A stretch of 64,000 nt of DNA, from contig NC_092794.1 in assembly GCF_918797505.1 (NCBI RefSeq), positions 34,772,122 to 34,836,121 of the forward strand. The letters run 5' to 3'. Made by a program: the position numbers and the translations under genes. Below the pieces are notes generated by a model. It was given only the letters and a program-made list of their open reading frames with translations, had not been told where the DNA came from and did no database searches. This DNA is from Bemisia tabaci (Eukaryota; Arthropoda; Insecta; Hemiptera; Aleyrodidae). This document shows positions 55,605 to 64,000 of this stretch, piece after piece. Position 1 is the first letter of the stretch. Each line of letters opens with the position of its first letter.

Positions 55605-55887
55605 GGCCTCTATAGACGATCAAATTCCCGAACCAATTCCGATCAAAGTAGCATCAAAGTGTCGGGAGTCATCAGTCTGAAATTCATAAATTTGCTTAAT
55701 TTTAAAATGAAAACTTGACAGAAACGTTTCCTGTGGCAGGAAATGATGAATGATGGCACTCCTGTCTGATCTCACTTTGATCAAAAAAGTGCGGCCCGTC
55801 AAAATTTGATGGTAGATGGTGACCACCAGTCATCAGCATGTCTACTTTGATCGGAATTGGTTCGGAATTTGATCGTCTATAAAGGCC
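55605..55887. mobile_element. M-family MITE (283 bp), TSD TAAA
   Basis: Ends ggcctctatagacgatcaaa and tttgatcgtctataaaggcc. Target taaa at 55601-55604 and 55888-55891. PIF/Harbinger-like short TA-rich target; inferred. Confidence 0.8.
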
Positions 55888-55891
55888 TAAA

Positions 55892-58800
55892 GTCAACTGT
55901 CACGTGATATCCGTTAGCGTTGAGAGGCCCAACGCAAACGGAAAGTTAACTTCGACAATGCCTAACTCTCTGTGTAACCTCTGTTTTCGTTTTCTTCCTT
56001 ATTACGTAAAGTGATTGGGGCTTCATGTTAGTAGCGAAATTGCTGGCAATGCAGTCATTTGAGTTTTTCGATTCCTCTGCAGGATTTGTTTGGAATCTTG
56101 TCCTACCATCTGTTAAAGTTTACCCATGTGAAGTTGCTATCGTAGAGTGTTTTGCTTTCTTGAAGTTATTTGTAACTGCTCTTTCCATGTCATTGGACAC
56201 CTTGTACACTTATCTTTACATGATATCTTTCTGCTTACATGCTAGAGATCTGATGTTTGATCTCACCAGCTGATTAAAGGCAGTCAAAACAGATGATCCT
56301 GCAGGAATCATCTGTCCGTTTAAGTGTTAGTAAGCATTTCTCTCAATATGTAAGTAGTCCTGATCGCTTTCTCAGTGGCTTGTCGCTACTTTGTTCGCAC
56401 ACATTGTTGAATACCCCAACAACTGTAGGTGAGAAATCAACCATTGAGGAGAGTATTAAAGTCCTCAACAAGGAAGCTGAACCACTGAATATTTCTTGAG
56501 AACTAAGGTTGTGCAGACGGACCTGCAAGTTTGCCTGGTTTCAGGAAATCTTATTGGCAGGCTTTGTAACAAGGCTTTCAGTGGAAGCAATCGCAACAAA
56601 ACCTTGGTAACTATCAATATTATTAAATGAGTTAGATAGCATCTCAGGAGATTCAATCGTGCTCTGCGTCAGAGCTCAGTACTGAGACTTCCGCTGACTG
56701 TGTTCATTCTTTGACACTTTGTCCAAAGAAGTTAAGTCCTATTCTACAGAAATTTTGGATGAAAATCTCATATTTTGTATACTCTTTGAAGTACTTAGAC
56801 CAACGAAACTTCTCTTACTGAAAATTAATTATGAATGAGAATATTCAGATATGAGGCTGTTCATTAAATATATGGCGCTCAATTTTGGATTGATCCCTCT
56901 CCTTTCCCTCTGATAATGCTTTTGTGACCTACGGGCCCCACTTACGTCAAGACATAACGGTGTGATGCTAACCCAAACACCCATATGAATGCATGTCTAA
57001 TATTTTCAGAACTGCCTCTAAGATGAAGAAGAAGCAACTTCAATTTTTACTTACTTATACTGAGGGTAGGCCCTACTCATCTGGGGTTGAAGGCAGAATG
57101 TGTCCAGCTGGCATTGATGGCGTTGCAAACCATTATAGAACATTGCTATAGCAGGAGATAAATTCAGCTCTTCATACAAATTATTAGTGATGAAACTTCC
57201 ATGTTAACATCGAAAAATAATATTGAATCAATGCTGAAAGCGATAAGCAATGGCACAGAAAGGTAAGTGAAAATGTATCAAATTGATAGCTCATAGTGCC
57301 GATGAAAAACCACCAGCACACTTTGCTTTTGTCAAAGGACAAAGGTATTCAAATATTGCACTTACACAATGTTACAGCCACTTAACTTGGAGCCTAGTTG
57401 CAGGAGAATATAAAATTAAAATGAAATGACCTTTGATCTGTTAGTACCAATCTGTCCGCGGGTAATATCTTGACCATAGCAACACAACACTTTCAGATGA
57501 TCAAAACTTCCTGGATACATACATAATTTCATAGTCAATAGATGAAAACCACGAATTATCACAGGCTCCCAATATTATTCCCATTCGAAATAAACTAAAA
57601 AAAACCTAATACATCTCATAGAAAAGGAGAATACTGAATACTTAATGGAAAAATTGTCAATTGTCAGGACATATTATTTACTTATTTAGTTTATACAAGG
57701 CGGATAAAGAATGAGACGACCCTCCCTGCCGAGATACGGCAAACGAGTTTCACCGAAAAACCTTCAATTTTCTGCACAAACCACAAACCGTTGAGAAGCT
57801 GTTTGTGAGGTTATAAACACAGTTTTGATAACATAGATAAGGGCTGAAATACTGATAACAATAGTGCAATCATGAAAGAAATAGACTATTTCTTTCATAT
57901 TTCATGAAATAATTAATTTTTTCTCAGCCAGATTAGTTCGGTACTAGAAATTCATATTCAAAGCTATTCACTCGATCCAGGTTCTCTAATTTTCGTGTCA
58001 CTTTCATAGTTCTTTCGTCAAAAGTTCAAAACTTGGAAAATCTGTATAAGTTGTACCTATACCTATTTATCGCATCGTGTTTCTTTTACAACCAATTAGT
58101 ATCAATCAATTTTTTGTTCTTTACGCTCAAACTGTATAGTACTTGAATTCATATCATACTGTTTGATGAGTGGATAAAAATTGAGGAGTTGAATCATCGG
58201 ATTCTTCAGAAAGAAACATCTTTTAATTGCTTTGAGAAAATACCTGTCACACTTCAACTCAACAATCCGCAATGTATAAATTTTTGCTCACTCTTGTTTC
58301 TTACTGGAGGTTCGCCTTCTTGGGCCCTAATATTCTGGATCTATATGTTTAGATGAGTGACATCATTATAAGAGCCAAAGATTCAACCAGCAATTCCTTG
58401 ATATTCATTCACCTATAACTCAGTAAAGGATTCAGCCACCCTCAATTAAGAATGAGAGGTCATATTGATGGTGCAAGTGTGTTCACAAGTTTTTAACTTT
58501 AATACATCACAATTGTATACAAAAATGTTGAATTTCCTTTCCCTTCTTTAAAGTGATTAATCTTGTATACTGTAAGTGAAACTTTATCTCGCTCAGAAAT
58601 TTCTTTACAGCCAATAATTGTTTTACTGTTCACAATTTTCTCTTAGAGAGGAAAATGAGCTTCATCCAATGAACTCCGACTCGTCCAAGTGATTGTGAAA
58701 ATTTTGGAACTAACCAGATATTCTTGTGAATAACGCGAATGACACATTTTTCCTCTGTGTATGGGCATCATTGAAAAAGCTTATGTTATTTATCATATTA

Positions 58801-58897
58801 TTTCTTTGATCTCCTGTAAGAAAGTGACACATTAGGCTTTAAATTTTTTCATGATGCTGCTGATCAGCTTCTCACCGTTTTTGCAATTGGGGGAAAA
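55892..58897. other. Lower-copy DNA, no identifiable gene
   Basis: About 3 kb without TIRs or internal repeats, apart from a G-element end fragment (caaggcggataaagaatg at about 57697). Good donor-like sites occur (aatatgtaagtag near 56347), but I could not join open frames into a gene. It may contain introns or small exons. Confidence 0.45.
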
Positions 58898-59251
58898 TTA
58901 CAAATCAAATGAGATTTGACTTGCTCTCAGTATGCTTATTGAAGAAAAAAAAAAAGCAGGGCATCTCGGTTTTTGTGCAATATGATCGACAGTCTCCTCG
59001 TCAAAGACATCTAGGCATCCTTGATCAAATGAAGCTATCAAATGGCTAAGGCCGGAAACTTTTTCTTTAAATAAAAATGGCTCTCTTGTATTTGATGGGA
59101 TGAGTGAACTCCGATTCACCAGCTTAGCTATATCAATTACCTGCGGGCTACTGGTAAGTATTTCGAAAAAAAGTCTCTGACCTCGTCCATTTGATTTTAA
59201 CTCTGAAATCTCTAGTAAGTAGGTAGTACCTGCTCCTGCCAATGCTTTCAA
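58898..59251 (-). CDS. 117-codon open frame of unknown function
   Basis: On the complement the frame is rich in ordinary residues (LLEISELKSNGRGQRLFFEI, DIAKLVNRSSLIPSNTREPF, LIASFDQGCLDVFDEETVDH) and looks more protein-like than most frames here. A usable donor (ccgcag then gtaattga) lies inside it, so it could be one or two exons. No family recognised. Confidence 0.3.
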   Translation of the reverse strand: MKALAGAGTTYLLEISELKSNGRGQRLFFEILTSSPQVIDIAKLVNRSSLIPSNTREPFLFKEKVSGLSHLIASFDQGCLDVFDEETVDHIAQKPRCPAFFFSSISILRASQISFDL

Positions 59252-59500
59252 GCAGATGTTACTTACTTATCACTTGGTCGACTTGAGGAAAGTGATGGGT
59301 TACAAAAATTGCAGAATCCACTGCTGATTTTAAAAGTAGCTATTGAAATACTCATGCTTTGATTCTATCATGCCATCATGTTTCGCGATGGGAATGAAGA
59401 TAGAAATGTGATGTATAGGTAACAATCAAGGAAAATGGGGCTCAAGGTGAAAGCACACAATTTTCAATTATCAAAAACAATGACCAAAGTTATCACTCTA

Positions 59501-60679
59501 AGCCCAATTCACATGCACTATCAGTCTTTTTATCCAACATATCTAATTTGACGAAAAGTTGGATAGTGTGATACTGACGCGATAAAAGACAATTTGATGA
59601 AAAACAGAACAGAAGCTTGAATGTGATGTCACATTCAACGTGGCGCCTCCAATTGGATGGAAAGCTGGACGCAGTGGCGTGCGGTGGGTTCAGTGACAGG
59701 GCAAGCTGTAGCGTTCGCCATCGGGGGGGGGGGGGGGGGTTAACGTAGTCTCTTTCCCTTCCTCCTCCCCCTAGCCTCCCTAGAAAATTCTTAAAATTTT
59801 ACTCTATATGCTCTGTTTTTCGGATGAAATCTGATGGAACGTCTTGAAGAATTGTGGCTTTATTTCTTTCTCTCTTACCTACTTATGATTTCGTTTACTC
59901 AACTTGTTTCGATTGTTATTGATCATTGGAGGACGGCTCCATGCTCTTAACTCCTAATTTTGCTATAAGAGTTTTTTGAGTTACTTAAATTTCCCCAAAA
60001 ATCAGTTTTCTGCATTTAGAACATGACTCAGAATCATCTAATTCATCAGCTATTAGATCCAAGTGAGCGAAATTTTATAGAATTTAAGGGCATTTGCTGC
60101 GGAGGAGCAATTACAACCGCGACGGAAAGAGGGAGCAAGATAGCGCATCGGAGGCAGAAGCAGCGCGCTGCGGTGGCGAGCCAAGAGATGGCCAAGAGAA
60201 GCGAGCTGCGATCGCGCAGCGAAGGGCTCGGACTCGGAACGTACCGCTCTACCCGCCCGCCTTGATTCCGCCGCCGAGCAGTGGCTCTCCGCTCAGCTGA
60301 TCGCAAGCGATTCTCCAGCGCATGGGTTGGCCTGTGTTCGGGCCGCGCAGCGCGCTGCGCCACCTCCATCCGCCCAGCCGCTTTCCCACTGCTGTGGCTC
60401 TACACGTATTTCTGTCTCTCTCTTTTTCTATTTTTAATGCAATTTACTTACTGAACACCTTTTATAAATTATATTTGCTAAAATGTTCAACATGAAATAG
60501 GTGTAATTTTCTTCTTTCGTTTGAAATCTTTGGGCAAGCAGTGCTTGCCTTGCTTATCCGGACCGCACGCCACTGGCTGGACGGAAAGTAATCGAATGAA
60601 ATTTTTTTTGCGTTCAACTTTCCATCCTACGTTTCGTCCAATTATGCTGGATGAAAATTTTGATAGTGTGAATTGGGCT
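59501..60679. mobile_element. MITE N, host of a hAT insertion
   Basis: Ends agcccaattcacatgcacta and tagtgtgaattgggct, with further inverse matches toward the middle (ggatggaaagctgg / ccatcctacg-type). About 270 bp without the hAT element. Flanks taa / tta. Confidence 0.75.
59672..60575. mobile_element. Non-autonomous hAT element (904 bp) with 8-bp TSD
   Basis: TIRs cagtggcgtgcgg and ccgcacgccactg. TSD gctggacg at 59664-59671 and 60576-60583. Ends and a G-run-then-ttaac motif (about 59722-59745) relate it to the hAT element at 23306. GC-rich interior gives antisense open frames (60023-60369) that are not genes. Confidence 0.92.
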
Positions 60680-61774
60680 TTACCTATTTTCTGTTCCCCT
60701 TCTAAATACCTCCATGAATATACGATTCAAACTTTAGGTCCTTTTCTGCCGAACTCAATTACACATGGACTAAGTATTTAGGTAATGTAGATGCACCAAA
60801 CTTGAACCGTAGGAAATAGATTCAAAGGTTTATTCCTCTACAATGATGAGGACCAAGTTTGAGGATTTTTTGCAACATTAAAAATATTTTGACAGAGAAA
60901 AATTTAAGGCTCTTGTTTAATGCGAAACTACACCCAAGTCATTTTTTCCACAATGCACCTAGCATTGATAATGATTGCAAGGATCGAAAAGCTTCAGCTA
61001 TAATTTAATAAATAAATCTTTCTTAATACCTTGGTGTCATGTATTCACATATTCCTACTAGAAGTAATGCACTTTATTGCATTTCTGTCAAACTATTCGT
61101 TCAAATGATGATACTGCGACGTTGCTTACAAGTTTCTAGGAATTTTAAGGAACAATGAGTCAAAATTGCATCACGACATCAAGTCTAATGATAGTAAGAT
61201 CGTGTCAGTAGTTCAGCATCAATATTGCTGGATGAAAACCCAGTTTGCTTATGAGGAAAGCATCAGTATTTGCTGCTCTCAATTCGAACTTTATTAGGTA
61301 TTGCGCAACATGTATGAAATGATAAGAAAAGAGGAACTAATCTAGCCATCATAACCAGAGACAAATCATGATGGGTGGGTAACTTGGCAAAATGTAAAGT
61401 ATGTAATAGTAGTGTAACAGAATAGAAAGGAGAGCGATGTCAATGACTGTGAAGAATGGCATGGATCTATCAGCCTTCACAACATGGCAACGGTACTATG
61501 ATCTTCCTGGCTAAGATTCTCACTGATACTTCTTGCATCCTTGGAAGCATTCTGTTTTGACACAAACAGAAGCTTCACGAAAATTCAAATGAGTAGCTTT
61601 TTTCCATAAAGGAAAAATATGTAAAATATACATTACAAAAATATAGACAAAAATACGAGTGATAAGAGGAAATCAGTTTCAAAAGCGCGGTGTTTACGTT
61701 GAGATAGTTGAGAGGTGACACTCCTTGGTGTACGTTGTTTGTCGTTTGCTGCATCTCAGCAGGAAGCAAAAACC
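60680..61774. other. Lower-copy DNA, no identifiable gene
   Basis: No repeats or element ends seen. Confidence 0.4.
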
Positions 61775-62488
61775 ATAAAGAATGGTGGTCGCATTTCGTA
61801 CCCTCTGGACGTCACACGGTATCGGGTACATCGGGTACATGAGGTGCGTTGTTAAAGTCCACAACTGCCCAACGAAAATTACCCGCTGAGCGTTGAGCTC
61901 AACGAAAGCGTTGGTAAATTCTGGTGGATTTACCCGTTTTCCAAGATGGCTGCTCAGCAAACTGCCCAACAGCTCAGCGAGGTTTTCGGCTGCTGTGGAC
62001 CGCTGCCGAGTTTGCTGGATTGTTGTAATGTTATTGTTTACATCCATAACCGCCATTTTTTCGCACTTCTTCGCCACATGTCCGTCACCAGACTGACTTG
62101 CAATTGCTTGTAATCGTTTATTGCGTCAATTTCGTAATAATGTGGGTGATAATGAGATTTTTAAATGTTAAAAATATTAAATTTCAATAAAACTTAACCT
62201 CCAAATCCGCAGAATCCGACGGGAATTTAACAACGACACCTCGATTTTCTCCCGTCTGTTGAGCTGACGTCGTCGTTGAGATGACGTCAATCCTGCTGAG
62301 ATTCGGCCATTTTTGTTGGGCAGTAAAAGTAATTTAACAACGCACCTATTGGCCGGCCGAGGCCGGGGGAGTCGGCTCAACTAGCTCAACCTCGAATTGC
62401 ATGGCAAAAGCCGTACCCTCCTGACGTCACAGTGCTTCAAGATGGCAGCCAAAATCGAAATGCGACCACCATTCTTTATCCGCCTTGT
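61775..62488. mobile_element. G element, copy 3, split by an F element
   Basis: Left part ataaagaatggtggtcgcat to gggtacatg; right part ggccggccgaggcc to tctttatccgccttg. Rejoined it matches G1, apart from a short duplication (ctcaactagctcaac) and a missing left tip. Confidence 0.85.
61842..62347. mobile_element. F element, copy 2 (506 bp)
   Basis: Inverted copy of 24816-25321, with ends aggtgcgttgttaaa and tttaacaacgcacct. The G1 sequence gives the empty site. Flanks atg / att are compatible with a 3-bp TSD with one change. Confidence 0.8.
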
Positions 62489-62559
62489 AGTTTATATTTA
62501 TTTGGAGGTTAATTACGTCACGCGACGTCATCTACATCGGCGTGCATCGGCTTCATCGA

Positions 62560-63682
62560 CATAGAGTACAATAGAGTCGCAAAGTACTGGATCGCCGATG
62601 AAGTCACTTTTCGAGGCTGTTTTGTCCACTTCTCCGGAGACTAGTGTGCGGCGACTAGCGATGACGCATACGCAGAGACTCGCGCTCAGCGCTCCCCACT
62701 CCCGACAGTCCCGACTCGGCTCCGTTCGTCGGCTAGACACACACTGAACCAGCTAAAATAAGTAGGCCGGTAATAAGTCTGAAATTGAGTCCATATATGA
62801 ATATTATCTCGGAGTAACATACATTAATGGATTCATTATGGCTTTGAATATCTATTTCAAGCAAAATTTGCACAAATTAATACCGATGGAATTAAAAAAA
62901 GTCGAAAAAACACAAGCAGTCGTTGATTTCTCCATAAGCCACCGTGTAAAAAAATGCCGGTTGGTTCACACTTGGTATAAGTCAGAAATTAAATTCCTAT
63001 ATGAATTTTATCCAGGAGTAATATACATCAATGGATTCATTATGACTTTGACTATCTAATCATAGCAAAATTTGCACAAATTAATATCGATGAAATTAAA
63101 AAATGTCGAAAAAACACGGGCAGTCGTTGCTTTTCCCGTAAGCCGCCGTGATAAGAAATGCCGGTTGGTTCACACTTGGTGTAAGTCAGAAATTAAATTC
63201 CTATATGAATTTTATCCAGGAGTAATATACATCAATGGATTCATTATGACTTTGACTATCTAATTATAGCAGAATTTGCACAAATTAATATCGATGAAAT
63301 TAAAAAATGTCGAAAAAACACGGGCAGTCGTTGCTTTTCCCGTAAGCCGCCGTGATAAGAAATGCCGGTTGGTTCACACTTGGTATAAGTCAGAAATTAA
63401 ATCCCAATATGAATATTATCCAGGAGTAATACACATCAATGGATTCATTATGGCTTTGACTACCTTTAAATAGTAAAATTTGCAAAAATTAATGCTGATT
63501 GAATTATAAAATACCTAAAGAACACAAGCAGTTCTTGATTTCTCCATAAGCCGCCGTGTTACAAAATGCCGTTGGGTTCACAAATGGTTCACTATTTTCG
63601 GAGCACACGCGGCTCGGAAACGCCTGTTCATGGATTGGCTTCATCGCCGCTCCAGTACTTTGCGACTCTATTGTACTCTATG
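62560..63682. mobile_element. 1,123-bp element O with 8-bp TSD, filled by tandem repeats
   Basis: Ends catagagtacaatagagtcg and cgactctattgtactctatg, TIR about 32 bp (continuing caaagtactgga). TSD ttcatcga at 62552-62559 and 63683-63690. The interior is mostly a 204-bp tandem array. Confidence 0.9.
62770..63600 (+). repeat. 204-bp tandem repeat, about 4 units
   Basis: gcaaaatttgcacaaattaa starts near 62861, 63065, 63269 (one change) and 63472. The unit length is 68 codons, and the plus strand of each inner unit reads as a 61-73-codon frame ending LTI then stop (for example KKCRLVHTWYKSEIK). Units two and three are nearly identical; the outer ones are diverged. Confidence 0.9.
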
Positions 63683-63690
63683 TTCATCGA

Positions 63691-64000
63691 ACTCCGGAGT
63701 ACGATTGATCCATAGAGAAAAAAAAAGGAGGTGTTTGCATTTCGGGCATCTTGGACTTTTTCATAGAGTATCTATAGCTTTGATGACGTCATTGGGTACA
63801 GCGACGTTTTTATCCTGTCGATTTTCTTGGAAATGGTGTAATTTAAGGGAAAAAGTCATTCTATAAAAAGTGCTTGAAATTATATAAAGAGTTGATTTAA
63901 GTAAAAAAATCGGACATTATGGTCCGTTTTTACAGCGTCAACATAACCCTCAACGAGCGTCTTGTTTACATTGATGACGTAGGTGGGTACAAATCCCCAA
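63691..64000. other. No gene recognised
   Basis: Contains tgatgacgtcattgg and a second gatgacgtaggtgggtac, like the CRE-type sites near other elements. The open frame 63630-63866 crosses the end of element O and is not credible. Confidence 0.4.

Noticed and set aside
62770..63600. CRISPR array
   Set aside because: Units are 204 bp with no short direct repeat and spacer alternation; this is a plain tandem repeat inside a transposon.

Overview
This is invertebrate nuclear DNA and almost all of it is mobile-element sequence. The one gene I can name with confidence is the first coding exon of an innexin of the ogre/Inx1 class, at 32480-32992 on the minus strand. It carries the YYQWV signature, the paired loop cysteines and a clean GT splice donor. 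Innexins are invertebrate gap-junction proteins, and the match is closest to insect Inx1 as I remember it. With the MITE-rich, intron-containing context an insect is most likely; a hemipteran would fit, but I cannot prove the order.

Layout: 1-5.8 kb holds decayed repeats, poly-C/G arrays, a degenerate tandem repeat and an old palindrome. 5.76-7.83 kb is a palindromic element with about 635-bp, nearly identical arms whose spacer is a 264-codon frame with a SWIM zinc finger. 8.3-9.6 kb is a B-family element containing an A-family hairpin. 10.97-14.38 kb is a 3.4-kb palindrome with a younger hairpin in one arm. 15.5-16.2 kb is a 130-bp tandem repeat. 18.8-20.6 kb is another palindrome. 22-28.7 kb is an LTR-like remnant and a large inverted repeat holding a hAT MITE, an F element and an A element. 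29-32.2 kb holds further MITEs. 32.4-33.2 kb is the innexin exon and its 5' flank. 33.2-35.9 kb is a palindrome containing a TAGAGT element that contains a Helitron. 37.7-49.4 kb is one G element blown up from about 200 bp by nested insertions, including a 10.8-kb hAT-like element. 49.4-55.9 kb is a dense MITE cluster. 55.9-59.5 and 60.7-61.8 kb look like lower-copy DNA without an identifiable gene. 59.5-60.7 and 61.8-63.7 kb hold more nested elements and a 204-bp tandem repeat.

The strongest biology is the transposon stratigraphy. Target-site duplications (TSDs) can be read directly at many insertions, so several boundaries are exact and the order of insertion can be worked out. One family (TAGAGT ends) has eleven insertions with readable 8-bp TSDs and an apparent G...C target preference. 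Other items of interest are a Helitron with a 3' array of short-loop hairpins inserted exactly between A and T, a foldback element carrying tRNA-like pol III boxes with a compensatory stem change, and the SWIM-finger palindrome. No transposase, rRNA, intact tRNA or CRISPR array was identified. Element letters (A, B, F, G, Ha-Hd and so on) are local names given here.
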